NCBI GenBank assembly: GCA_964655065.1
Contig: CAZZLC010000001.1
Location: forward strand, 186,001 to 250,000
Direction: 5' to 3'
Length of the DNA: 64,000 nt
From: DRPG01 sp964655065
GTDB taxonomy: Bacteria > Myxococcota_A > UBA796 > GCA-2862545
Position 1 is the stretch's first letter. Each line of letters starts with the position of its first letter. The position numbers and the translations under genes were made by a program. Below, piece after piece: positions 35,512 through 43,844 of the stretch. The notes under the pieces are model-generated. The model saw nothing but the letters and a program-made list of their open reading frames with translations. It was not told the origin of the DNA and did no database searches.

Positions 35512-37659
35512 TCAGCCCATCGTGCGCTGAACCGCTTCGACCCCCGGCAATTTCTCGATGTTGCGGATGAGGCGGCTGAGCTCGTGTACGTCGCGAAGCG
35601 ACAGCTCGAGGGTCACGGTGGCGGGATGGTTGTCGACGGTGCGCGCGTCGGCCCGGAGGATGTTCACGCCGTTCTGCTCGCACACCTTGCTGATCTTCGC
35701 GAGCATGCCGGGGCGATCGGAGCAGTGGATCGCGATGGCCCCCGAGTGCTTGCTCTCGGCGTTCTGCTCCCACTCGACGGGGATCTGCCGCGCGTCGTCC
35801 ATGCCCCCGAGTCGGTCACAGGTGGCCCGGTGCACGGTGATCCCCCGACCGCGGGTGATGAAGCCGACGACCTCTTCGCCGGGCAGCGGCGCGCAGCACC
35901 GGGCGAAGGTGACGAGCACGCCGTCCTCGCCAGTGATGAGCACCGGCGAGGTGGTGGGTCGCCGGAACTGGCGGTTGAACCACGAGGTGATCGGGGCCGG
36001 CTCGGGGGTGGGCTCCGCGCCCTCGGGAAGGAGGGACTGCACGGTGCGCTTGAGCGGCTCGGCCCCCCGGGCCACATCGACGAGGAACGGATCGACCTCG
36101 CGATGCCCTCGCGCCTTCAGGCAGTCCTTGAGCCGGCCTTCGCGCTGCGCGCGCTGCAACGACCAACCGTACCGCTTGAGCTCGGCGTCGAGCATCTCGC
36201 GACCGAGTCGCGCTCCCCGCTCCTCCTCGAGCTGCCGCAGATACCGGCGGATCTTGGTGATCGCCCGGGACGTGCGCGCGATCTGGAGCCAGTCCCGATT
36301 GGGGCGCTGACTCTCCGAGGTCAGGATCTCGATCACGTCGCCCGACTGCAGCTCGTGCCGCAGAGGGACCATCTTGCCGTTGACGCGTGCCCCGGTGCAG
36401 TGCTCACCAACGTCGGAGTGGACGGCGTAGGCGAAGTCGAGCGCCGTCGCCCCAGCCGGGAACCGCTTCACGTCGCCCATGGGCGTGAAGACGAACACCT
36501 CGTCGGCGTAGAACTCGACCTTCACCGCCTCCATGAACTCGGTGGCGTCCTCGGCCTCCCGCGCCGCCTCGAAGACCTCGCGGATCTTGCCGATGCGCAG
36601 GACGTCCTCGGGGGACAGCGCGAGGTGACCCTCCTTGTACTGCCAGTGGGCGGCGATGCCCTCCTCGGCCACACGGTCCATCTCGTCGGTGCGAATCTGG
36701 ATCTCGACCCGGCGCTGGTCTCGACCCGTGACCGTGGTGTGCAGGGACTGGTACCCGTTGGCCTTGGGGCGAGCGATGTAGTCCTTGATGCGGTCCGGAA
36801 TCGGCGGGTACTTGGCGTGCACGAGCCCGAGCGCGGCGTAGCAGGTGCCCACGTCGTCGACGAGGACGCGGAACGCGAGCAGGTCCGGGATGTCGTGCGC
36901 GTCGAGACCCCGCGAGACCATCTTGCGATGGATGCTCGCCGCCGACTTCGCCCGGCCCTTCACCCGACAGTGGATGCCGTGGGAGGCGAGGTGCTCGCGA
37001 ATGTCACGCGACACCTGGTCGGTATACTCGGCGCGGTCGGCCTGACTCGTCTCGAGAAAGTCGACGACGTGCTCGTAGGCCTCCGGGTGCAGCGCCGCGA
37101 AGCAGTAGTCCTCGAGTCGAGCCTTGATCCGCGACAGTCCGAGCCGGTTGGCGATCGGAACGTAGATCTCGTTCGTCTCGTTCGCGATCAGGGCCCGCTT
37201 CTCGGGCTTGTGGTGCTCGAGGGTGCTCATGTTGTGGAGCCGGTCGGCGAGCTTCACCAGGATGACACGAAGGTCGCGGCTCATCGCGAGCATCATCTTG
37301 CGGAAGTTCTCCGCCGCGAGCTCCTCGCGCGACCGGAACCGCAGCTTGCCGATCTTCGTCACCCCATCGACGAGCGCGGTCACCACGGGGCCGATCTCGG
37401 CCTGCATCTCCTCCTTGGTGATCGGGTTGTCCTCGAGGGCGTCGTGCAGGAGCGCGGTAGCGATGGTCTCCACGTCCATGCGAAGGTCGGCGAGGATCAT
37501 CGCGACCGCGAGCGGGTGCGTGAGGTACGGCTCGCCCGACTTTCGCGTCTGGCCCGCGTGGGCCCGTGCGGCAAGCAAGTACGCCGTCATGACCGGCTTA
37601 AGGTCGGCATCGGGGCTGTACCCCTTGATGCACTCCATGATGTCCGAAATCGTCGGAGA
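35512..37659 (-). CDS. rsh: bifunctional (p)ppGpp synthetase/hydrolase, RelA/SpoT homologue
   Basis: Makes and degrades the stringent-response alarmone. The 715-residue protein has a full domain set. The HD hydrolase domain (about 20-160) keeps HPLAVA and HDALED and so is likely active. The synthetase domain (about 215-350) has VKGRAKSAASIHRKM, IPDRIKDYIARPKANGYQSLHT and QIRT. The TGS domain is at about 385-450, and the ACT domain fills the last 75 residues. GTG 37657-37659 with GAGG upstream begins the conserved N terminus; the long frame upstream is not RSH-like. A reverse-strand TATAGA at 37771-37776 may be part of its promoter. Confidence 0.93.
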   Translation of the reverse strand, partial: SPTISDIMECIKGYSPDADLKPVMTAYLLAARAHAGQTRKSGEPYLTHPLAVAMILADLRMDVETIATALLHDALEDNPITKEEMQAEIGPVVTALVDGVTKIGKLRFRSREELAAENFRKMMLAMSRDLRVILVKLADRLHNMSTLEHHKPEKRALIANETNEIYVPIANRLGLSRIKARLEDYCFAALHPEAYEHVVDFLETSQADRAEYTDQVSRDIREHLASHGIHCRVKGRAKSAASIHRKMVSRGLDAHDIPDLLAFRVLVDDVGTCYAALGLVHAKYPPIPDRIKDYIARPKANGYQSLHTTVTGRDQRRVEIQIRTDEMDRVAEEGIAAHWQYKEGHLALSPEDVLRIGKIREVFEAAREAEDATEFMEAVKVEFYADEVFVFTPMGDVKRFPAGATALDFAYAVHSDVGEHCTGARVNGKMVPLRHELQSGDVIEILTSESQRPNRDWLQIARTSRAITKIRRYLRQLEEERGARLGREMLDAELKRYGWSLQRAQREGRLKDCLKARGHREVDPFLVDVARGAEPLKRTVQSLLPEGAEPTPEPAPITSWFNRQFRRPTTSPVLITGEDGVLVTFARCCAPLPGEEVVGFITRGRGITVHRATCDRLGGMDDARQIPVEWEQNAESKHSGAIAIHCSDRPGMLAKISKVCEQNGVNILRADARTVDNHPATVTLELSLRDVHELSRLIRNIEKLPGVEAVQRTMG

Positions 37660-37820
37660 CACAGGACCTCGATGTCTGGGCGGTCCCACTCGCCGGCGCT
37701 GAGCGCGGTTTGGCCAGGCCGTCTCCCCCTTCGCTTCGCTAGGGCGAGAATGCGGGACCCACACCCAACTCTATATCGTGCCGCACAATGAGGGCGCTTG
37801 TCCAGAGTGGCGCACCCGAT

Positions 37821-38204
37821 TCATCCGCGAAGCTCGCGGAGGCGCTCCAGCACCAGACGGGATCTTGCCATGTCGTCACCAACCTCGTGGCGAATCCAGC
37901 AGGCCGTCCGCCACGCGCCATAGGCGCGTACCCAGTCCCCGTGCCGTCGCGCGGCCTCGGCCGTCCACTCCTCGATCTGCACCACTCGACGCAGTCGCCA
38001 CGCATCCTCCATCGCCGCGGTGGCGAACGCGTAGGCAGCGTGACGGGCCACGTCGAGCCGCCGCTCCGTCTCCTCGGGGTCACACTCGGGGTCGCGCAGC
38101 GCATCGAACGCCGGCCGAAGCGCCTCGAGCAAGCGGGTGCCCGCCTCGTCGGGAGCGACGCTGGGGAGGGGATCGGAGAAGAGGGGCTCGGGCAGGTCCA
38201 TCAC
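37821..38204 (-). CDS. small helical protein of unknown function
   Basis: The product is 127 residues, Ala/Arg-rich and predicted all-helical, with no signal or membrane segment. It contains several Trp residues (DAWRLRRVVQIEEW, GDWVRAYGAWRTACWIRH). Two consecutive ATGs (38204 and 38201) can serve as start. The stop lies 10 bases after the response regulator end on the same strand, so it is the second gene of a regulator-led unit. No homologue is recognised. Confidence 0.5.
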   Translation of the reverse strand: MMDLPEPLFSDPLPSVAPDEAGTRLLEALRPAFDALRDPECDPEETERRLDVARHAAYAFATAAMEDAWRLRRVVQIEEWTAEAARRHGDWVRAYGAWRTACWIRHEVGDDMARSRLVLERLRELRG

Positions 38205-38214
38205 GGGCCCCCGG

Positions 38215-38925
38215 TCAGGCCTCGAACCGGTAGCCCGTCCCGTGGACGGTCAGGATGTGGCGAGGCTGGCCCGGGGTGTCCTCGATCTTCTTGCGCAGCT
38301 TGAGGATCTGGTTGTCGACCGTCCGTGTGGTCAGCGCGGCCGTGTAGCCCCACACCTCCTGAAGCAGCTCGTCGCGGCTCACGTCACGGCCCCGGTGGGT
38401 GATGAGGTAGGCCAGGGTGCCCGCTTCGTGGGTCGTGAGGTGCGACTCTTCGTCGCCCTTCCACAAGACCCGGCGGCGCAGGTCCACCTTGACGTTGCCG
38501 AAGTGAAAGACGTCGGGCGTGCGAGGCTCCGCGGAGCGCTCCCGCAGGCGGGCCTTGACCCGGGCGATGACCTCCCGCACCGAGAACGGCTTGGTCACGT
38601 AGTCGTCGGCCCCCATCTCGAGGCCCATCACCCGGTCGATCTCGTCGGTCTTGGCGGTGAGCATGATGACCGGAATACCCGGAAACTCCTGCTTCACCGT
38701 TCGCATGACCTGCAGTCCGTCGATGCCCGGGAGCATGATGTCGCTGACGATGAGGTCGGGCGTGCGCTCGCGGACGGCAGCGATGGCATCCTCACCCGTG
38801 TGGGCCACGCGCACGTCGAAGCGCTCGTGCTCGAGCGCCGCGACGAGCCCCATGGCGATGGTGTTGTCATCCTCGACGACGAGGATGTCGGCGCCCGCCT
38901 GATTGGTTTCGGTCGACTCTGCCAC
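38215..38925 (-). CDS. OmpR/PhoB-family response regulator
   Basis: Two-component regulator of 236 residues. The receiver domain (about 12-125) has the acidic pocket DILVVEDD, phosphoacceptor Asp in VSDIMLPGIDG, Thr in MLTAK and Lys in TKPFSVREV. The C-terminal winged-helix DNA-binding domain (about 140-235) ends with TVDNQILKLRKKIED and HILTVHGTGYRFEA, typical of OmpR/PhoB. GTG 38923-38925 begins a sensible N terminus. No histidine kinase gene is adjacent, so it is an orphan in this window. Confidence 0.92.
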   Translation of the reverse strand: MAESTETNQAGADILVVEDDNTIAMGLVAALEHERFDVRVAHTGEDAIAAVRERTPDLIVSDIMLPGIDGLQVMRTVKQEFPGIPVIMLTAKTDEIDRVMGLEMGADDYVTKPFSVREVIARVKARLRERSAEPRTPDVFHFGNVKVDLRRRVLWKGDEESHLTTHEAGTLAYLITHRGRDVSRDELLQEVWGYTAALTTRTVDNQILKLRKKIEDTPGQPRHILTVHGTGYRFEA

Positions 38926-39065
38926 GATGCCCCCGGTGAGGGTGTCCGAGGGAAAGAACCCCCGACCGGGGCAAGCTCGTCCAGCCCGCGGGCGAACGCC
39001 CCCCTCACCTGGAACCCGAACATGAACGGCGGCCGACCGCAAGGCGGCGCGATACGGGCCGCCCA

Positions 39066-39908
39066 ATGTCGAGCATGACCGAATGGACGCTGCCTACCCG
39101 TTCGCGTGGCGTCTTGCTGCGCATCTGTGAGTGGCCCGGTGCGGGCCAACCGATCGTCGTGTTGCACGGCTTCCTGGAGCAGGGCGCGGCATGGCAGGAG
39201 GTGGCGGAGCGACTCCACCGACGCGTCGTCGCCCCCGACCAGCGCGGGCACGGCCGCTCGGGGTGGGTCGGAACCGGCGGCTTCTACCACTTCTGGGATT
39301 ATGTCGGCGATCTCGACGCGCTTGTCGATCACCTCGGCGCACCAGTCGATCTGGTGGGGCACTCGATGGGTGGAACCGTGGCGTGTCTGTTCGCGGGCAC
39401 CCGGCCCGAGGCAGTGCGTCGGCTCGTCCTCGTCGAGGGGCTGGGCCCTCCCGACGCGAGCGCCGATCCCGTGGGGCGCGCCCGACGCTTCCTCGCCGAC
39501 CTGCGACGCGGCCCCTCGCACCGCCCCGTCGAGTCGATCGAGGAGGCCGTACAGCGAATGCACGCCTACAATCCCAAGATTCCCCTCGACGTCGCGAACC
39601 GCCTCGCCACCCGAGCCCTCCGGCCGGCCGGCGAGGGCGGACTCACCTGGACGTGGGATCCCCTTCACCGGGCCCGGGCGCCGGTGCCCTTTCAGGTCGA
39701 GATGTTCCGCCCGTTCCTGGAGAACCTCACCATGCCGGTCACGCTGGTCCGCGGTGGCCGGTCGTCCTTCGTGCTCGCCGACGAAGCGGAGCGCGTCGCG
39801 GCGATCCCGAACCAGGTCCACGAGCGGGTGGTCCCCGATGCTGGTCACCTCGTCCACCACGACGCTCCCGACGAGCTGGCGCGCATCCTCGCGGAAGCCC
39901 TGCCTTGA
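39066..39908 (+). CDS. alpha/beta hydrolase (haloperoxidase/esterase-like)
   Basis: The 280-residue soluble hydrolase has IVVLHGFLEQGAAWQE as oxyanion segment (about 30-45), the PDQRGHGRSGW block, the nucleophile elbow LVGHSMGGTVACLF (about 98-111) and the final catalytic His in DAGHLVHHD. This is the common alpha/beta-hydrolase-1 layout; the substrate cannot be predicted. ATG 39066 has no clear ribosome-binding site. The stop overlaps the TTG start of the next gene (TTGA). Confidence 0.8.
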   Translation: MSSMTEWTLPTRSRGVLLRICEWPGAGQPIVVLHGFLEQGAAWQEVAERLHRRVVAPDQRGHGRSGWVGTGGFYHFWDYVGDLDALVDHLGAPVDLVGHSMGGTVACLFAGTRPEAVRRLVLVEGLGPPDASADPVGRARRFLADLRRGPSHRPVESIEEAVQRMHAYNPKIPLDVANRLATRALRPAGEGGLTWTWDPLHRARAPVPFQVEMFRPFLENLTMPVTLVRGGRSSFVLADEAERVAAIPNQVHERVVPDAGHLVHHDAPDELARILAEALP

Positions 39909-40642
39909 TCGACGAGATTGCCGCGGCGCTCGAGGCACGCGCCGACGAGCGGACGGCGCGCCAGGCCAACCGGCAGTTCAGCTCTCTGCGGGGGATCCGA
40001 GGGGTCCCCGCTGGCGACATCGCCCGCATCGCCGCCGACGCGTGGCGTACCCATCACCCGCGCCTCCCGGACGATGCGGAAGAGCTGGCGGCGCTGTTTG
40101 GCCAGGCCCACGAAGATGGGCTGGTCGCCATTGGCCTGCTCGCCGCAGCCTGGACCGACGATCCGCAGCGCGCGCTGGATCTCGGTCTCGACTGGGGTGA
40201 TCGCCTGGACGACATCGTGACTGCCGACGCCCTCGGCTGGCTGGTCCTCGGGCCGGTGGGGCTCGCCACCGGAGAGTGGACGGCCATCCTCGACGAGCTC
40301 GGGGGGCACCGCCGCCCGGAGGGCCGACGGACCGTGGCCGCGATGGGACTCGCCGCCTGCCCTGTGGTCGTGGAGGGGCCCGCTGCGGCCCCCCTCCGTG
40401 AGAAGGTCCGCCAGCGGAGGATCCAGATGGTCGACGAGGTCCAGACGGACCCGGTGCGAGCGGTGCTCGACCGGTTGGTGCGCGACGAACACCCTGCGAT
40501 CCGGAAGGCCCTCCGGCGGGTGGTGCGTGCATTCGCGGCCGACGCGCCGGAGGCGGCCGTCACGTGGGCCGAGTCCGTACCCGGCGGACTCCCCCGCCTC
40601 ATCGGCGACGAGATCCGCCGCGCCCATCGGAGGACCAGGTGA
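39905..40642 (+). CDS. helical-repeat protein resembling AlkD-type DNA alkylation repair enzymes
   Basis: The 245-residue protein is made of helical HEAT-like repeats. The N-terminal stretch (RTARQANRQFSSLRGIRG, then DIARIAADAW) and the general size recall AlkD, a DNA glycosylase that removes bulky alkylated bases. Repeats near AIRKALRRVVRAFA support the HEAT assignment. Catalytic residues cannot be checked by eye, so enzymatic activity is uncertain. The start is TTG 39905, overlapping the hydrolase stop, and the stop overlaps the next GTG. Confidence 0.55.
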   Translation: MIDEIAAALEARADERTARQANRQFSSLRGIRGVPAGDIARIAADAWRTHHPRLPDDAEELAALFGQAHEDGLVAIGLLAAAWTDDPQRALDLGLDWGDRLDDIVTADALGWLVLGPVGLATGEWTAILDELGGHRRPEGRRTVAAMGLAACPVVVEGPAAAPLREKVRQRRIQMVDEVQTDPVRAVLDRLVRDEHPAIRKALRRVVRAFAADAPEAAVTWAESVPGGLPRLIGDEIRRAHRRTR

Positions 40643-42702
40643 GCGAACTGTCCATGGCCATCGCCGCCGCCTGCGTGGTGCAGATCGCCGAGATCGAACT
40701 GGAGCCAGCCGCCGACGGCTGGACCGAGACGCTGCACCTCGAGATCGCGGTCCCCGCATCGGAGGACGTCCGGCTCGGTCCTGCGTGCCCGACGCTGACG
40801 CTCTCCATGCCCGCGGGCGCGCGCTGGCTGCGCACCAAGGGCCGGACCCTGCTCGCCGGAGGCTCGCGTCATCGGCTGCGGGACGTCCGCTTCGAGATGA
40901 CGGGGTCGCGCGTGGACCGTTCGCGGGACACCATCGTCCACCTGCCCGAGCTCGCGAGTCCCGGTGACCGCGCCGTGCTCGACCTCGTCCGCGAGCTGCC
41001 CGTCGGGGAGGTGCGGTGGGTCGACGCTTCGGCTCGTTACCTGCGAATCGCCTCGCAAGCCGAGCTCGCTGCGCCGAGCGACCTCACCCACGACCGCGAG
41101 CGCGGGTCGGTGTGGGGACGCGACGTCGCCGGGGTCACGGTCGTGGCCGAGACCGACCTCCAGCCCACCCCGACCCCGGACCAGCCCCTGACCGATGCGC
41201 CAGCCGAGACGACGATCGAGGGTCGACTGACGCTGGTGGTTCCTCGGGCCCGCGACGCGCTGGTCACCTTGTACCCTGGCGGTGGCTCGTCGCTCGAGAC
41301 CCAGCTCTTCGTCACCCTGCCCCCGAGCGACGCGGCGGTCGGGTGGATCGTTCCCGCACCTCCCGGCACCGCGGTCGAGGCCACAGTGACGCCACCGTCG
41401 CGCGCCCGGGTCACGACCGCGTACGGCGTCACCCGGATCGAGGCGCCGCCCTCCGAGGGACGCACCCAGGTGGCCGTGCGCTGGACCACGCCCGATGCTC
41501 CGACCTTCGGCGTGGTGCCGCGCGAACTGGGCCCCGGCTCGCCCGGCCGCGTCGTCGACTGGACCGTGGCCGGCGGACGCGGCACCGTGCGGTGGGACGA
41601 GGCCCAGCGCCGCTGGGCGCTCGTCGGAATCGACGGGCAGCCGATCATCCCCGACCGTGAGCGCTTCGTCAGGGCGCTCGGCGCCCGGTTCGACGGTCTC
41701 TCGATGCCCGAGCCGAGCTTGCCGCAGGTCCTGAGAGGGATCGCGCCGAGCCGGGGGCTGGCCGCCGAGCTTCCCGCCGCGCTCCGTCGGCGGGTGGGCG
41801 TCACCGCTCCGGGCGCCGGGTGGCCCCACGATCCGCTCTGGCCGAGGAAGCTGCGGAGCGCGTCGCGATCCGGCGCCGTGACCCCCACCGAGGGCGCCTT
41901 GCTGCTCTGGCTGATGGCGCGTCAGACCGGTCTGTCGGCCACCTGGGGGTTCGTGCGCCCGGCCACCGGTCCCGAAGCATCCGCCACGGCGATTCCTGGG
42001 CCGTCTCCAACTCGGCCCGTCGACGACTCCCCCCGAGAGTTCGAGACCTTCGCCTCCCCGGGGGGCTACGCTCGGCCGATCGTGGTCCTGTTCTTCGACC
42101 AGGAAGGGACCTTCTTCATCGACCCCTCCTGCGACGTCTGCGGACCCTTCGAGCTGCCGCGCGAGCTGTGGGGGTCCCCTGTCTTGTCACCAGAGCTCGC
42201 TCGGACCCCACCCCCGCCCCAGGGCGACATCGACGTAGGATTCGACGACGACGGACGGACCACCTACCGATTCACTGGAGCCGCCGCCCTCTGGCTCCGT
42301 CGCCAGGCGCGCGACGAGCAGGCGGTCCTGGACCGGCTCGGCGGTGACGGGGCCACGGGAGAGGTGTCGGGACTGGCCAATCTCGGACGCCCCGTCACCG
42401 TGACCCTCGATCCCCTCGTCGCCTACGACCCCCTGCAGCTCGGCGCCGGGTCGGATGCCCCCTTCGTGGTGGTACCCGGCACCCGAACGGTTCGCAGCCA
42501 CGCCCACGCCATGCAAGACATCGACGTCACGATTGGTTCGCTGCGGTACCGTCGCGAGACCAAGGAAGACGAGACGCTGGAGGTCCTGGAGATCACCGGA
42601 GGGTGGGTCGATCCGACCGAGGCCTCCGCTCTCCAGCGCCTGCGCTTCGCCGGAAATCCGACACCGACGTCGGATGAGGGCTCGAATCCTACGCCAAAGT
42701 AG
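40639..42702 (+). CDS. large protein with a degenerate transglutaminase-like region
   Basis: The product is 687 residues. The first two thirds look like beta-sandwich domains, as in DUF3857/DUF3858 proteins that precede transglutaminase domains. Around residues 420-520 the order PTEGALLLWLMARQTGLSA ... ARPIVVLFFDQEGTFFIDPS follows a transglutaminase core, but the positions where the catalytic Cys and His are expected hold other residues while the Asp-Pro is kept, so it is probably an inactive fold. No signal peptide is obvious. GTG 40639 has GGAGG six bases upstream; ATG 40654 is an alternative. Family assignment is my inference from pattern only. Confidence 0.5.
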   Translation: MSELSMAIAAACVVQIAEIELEPAADGWTETLHLEIAVPASEDVRLGPACPTLTLSMPAGARWLRTKGRTLLAGGSRHRLRDVRFEMTGSRVDRSRDTIVHLPELASPGDRAVLDLVRELPVGEVRWVDASARYLRIASQAELAAPSDLTHDRERGSVWGRDVAGVTVVAETDLQPTPTPDQPLTDAPAETTIEGRLTLVVPRARDALVTLYPGGGSSLETQLFVTLPPSDAAVGWIVPAPPGTAVEATVTPPSRARVTTAYGVTRIEAPPSEGRTQVAVRWTTPDAPTFGVVPRELGPGSPGRVVDWTVAGGRGTVRWDEAQRRWALVGIDGQPIIPDRERFVRALGARFDGLSMPEPSLPQVLRGIAPSRGLAAELPAALRRRVGVTAPGAGWPHDPLWPRKLRSASRSGAVTPTEGALLLWLMARQTGLSATWGFVRPATGPEASATAIPGPSPTRPVDDSPREFETFASPGGYARPIVVLFFDQEGTFFIDPSCDVCGPFELPRELWGSPVLSPELARTPPPPQGDIDVGFDDDGRTTYRFTGAAALWLRRQARDEQAVLDRLGGDGATGEVSGLANLGRPVTVTLDPLVAYDPLQLGAGSDAPFVVVPGTRTVRSHAHAMQDIDVTIGSLRYRRETKEDETLEVLEITGGWVDPTEASALQRLRFAGNPTPTSDEGSNPTPK

Positions 42703-42746
42703 GAACCGCTACGGCCCAAACTGGCCACCCACCACCTTCGTCGTCA

Positions 42747-42762
42747 TGGCATGCCGCTTGCT
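42747..42762 (+). promoter_or_regulatory. sigma-54 (RpoN) -24/-12 promoter of glnII
   Basis: TGGCATGCCGCTTGCT matches every fixed position of the consensus TGGCAYRNNNNTTGCW, with the invariant GG (42748-42749) and GC (42760-42761) separated by the required 10 bases. It lies 66 bases before the glutamine synthetase ATG, leaving room for a leader. Sigma-54 control by NtrC-type activators is classic for glutamine synthetase genes. Confidence 0.8.
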
Positions 42763-42828
42763 GCGCCCGTTGGCAACGCGGAGCCCCTGCCGGGCTTCCG
42801 TGGCGAAAGAACCTCGAGAGGACAATCG

Positions 42829-43824
42829 ATGCTCAAGGCTGAATACATCTGGATCGACGGCACCGAACCGACCCCCCTGCTGCGGTCCAAGACGAAGGTC
42901 CTGCCCCTCGACACCAAGATGCCGCCCCAGTGGAGCTTCGACGGCTCCTCGACCAACCAGGCCGAGGGCCACGCCTCCGACTGCCTCCTCGAGCCCGTGT
43001 TCACCTGCCCCGACCCCCTGCGTGGTGGCCCTCACCTCCTGGTCCTCTGCGAGGTTCTGAACGTCGACGGCACGCCGCACCGCACCAACACGCGCGCCCC
43101 CCTGCGCGAGGTCGCCGCCCGCCACGCCGATGCAGAGCCCTGGTTCGGAATCGAGCAGGAATACACCATGTTCCGTCACAACCGTCCGCTCGGCTGGCCC
43201 GAGGGCGGGTACCCGGCGCCCCAGGGCCCGTTCTACTGTGGCGTCGGTGCCGACGAGGCCTTCGGACGAGAGATCGTCGAGGAGCATCTCGACGCGTGCA
43301 TTGCGGCGGGTCTGAAGATCTACGGCATCAATGCCGAGGTCATGCCGGGCCAGTGGGAGTTCCAGATCGGCACCGCCGGTCCTCTGGAGGTCGCCGACCA
43401 TCTGAGCCTCGCCCGCTACCTCCTGTACCGGATCGGCGAGAACTACGACACGTCGGTGACCCTGCACCCGAAGCCGGTGCGCGGCGACTGGAACGGCGCG
43501 GGCGCGCACACGAACTTCTCCACTCGCGCGATGCGGGAGCCGGGCGGTATGGACGTGATTCTCGCCGCCATCGAGAAGCTCCGGGCCAGACACGACCAGC
43601 ACATCGCCAACTACGGCGCGGGCATCGAGCAGCGACTGACCGGACTGCACGAGACCTGCTCCTACAAGGAGTTCAAGTTCGGCGAGTCGGATCGCGGGGC
43701 CTCCATCCGCATCCCGCCAGCCACCGTGGCGGAGGGCCGTGGATACTTCGAGGATCGCCGGCCCGGCGCCAATATCGACCCCTATGTCGTTTGCCGGATG
43801 CTCATCGAGACCGTATGCGGGTAG
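42829..43824 (+). CDS. glnII: glutamine synthetase, type II (eukaryote-like)
   Basis: Condenses ammonia with glutamate using ATP. The 331-residue protein belongs to GSII: PPQWSFDGSST near residue 35, GIEQEYTMF for metal binding, NAEVMPGQWEFQIG, WNGAGAHTNFST, and the late ESDRGASIRIP. GSI enzymes are about 470 residues and have NGSGMH-type motifs instead. GSII is typical of eukaryotes and is also found in rhizobia, actinomycetes and some other bacteria. ATG 42829 has GAGAGG upstream; the open frame further up covers the promoter. A consensus sigma-54 box precedes it, and an aminotransferase follows after 20 bases. Confidence 0.93.
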   Translation: MLKAEYIWIDGTEPTPLLRSKTKVLPLDTKMPPQWSFDGSSTNQAEGHASDCLLEPVFTCPDPLRGGPHLLVLCEVLNVDGTPHRTNTRAPLREVAARHADAEPWFGIEQEYTMFRHNRPLGWPEGGYPAPQGPFYCGVGADEAFGREIVEEHLDACIAAGLKIYGINAEVMPGQWEFQIGTAGPLEVADHLSLARYLLYRIGENYDTSVTLHPKPVRGDWNGAGAHTNFSTRAMREPGGMDVILAAIEKLRARHDQHIANYGAGIEQRLTGLHETCSYKEFKFGESDRGASIRIPPATVAEGRGYFEDRRPGANIDPYVVCRMLIETVCG

Positions 43825-43844
43825 CCTGATCCGGGAGCCCGCAC

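Noticed and set aside
35584..37791. 735-codon plus-strand open frame opposite rsh
   Set aside because: Antisense shadow of the RelA/SpoT gene; no recognisable protein features.
37660..37820. 161-base gap upstream of rsh inspected for a tRNA or small RNA
   Set aside because: No cloverleaf, T-loop motif or terminator seen; only a TATAGA-like -10 on the reverse strand without a convincing -35.
42688..42703. Small hairpin CCTAC/GTAGG at the end of the 687-residue protein gene
   Set aside because: Only five base pairs and no T-tract; too weak to call a terminator.
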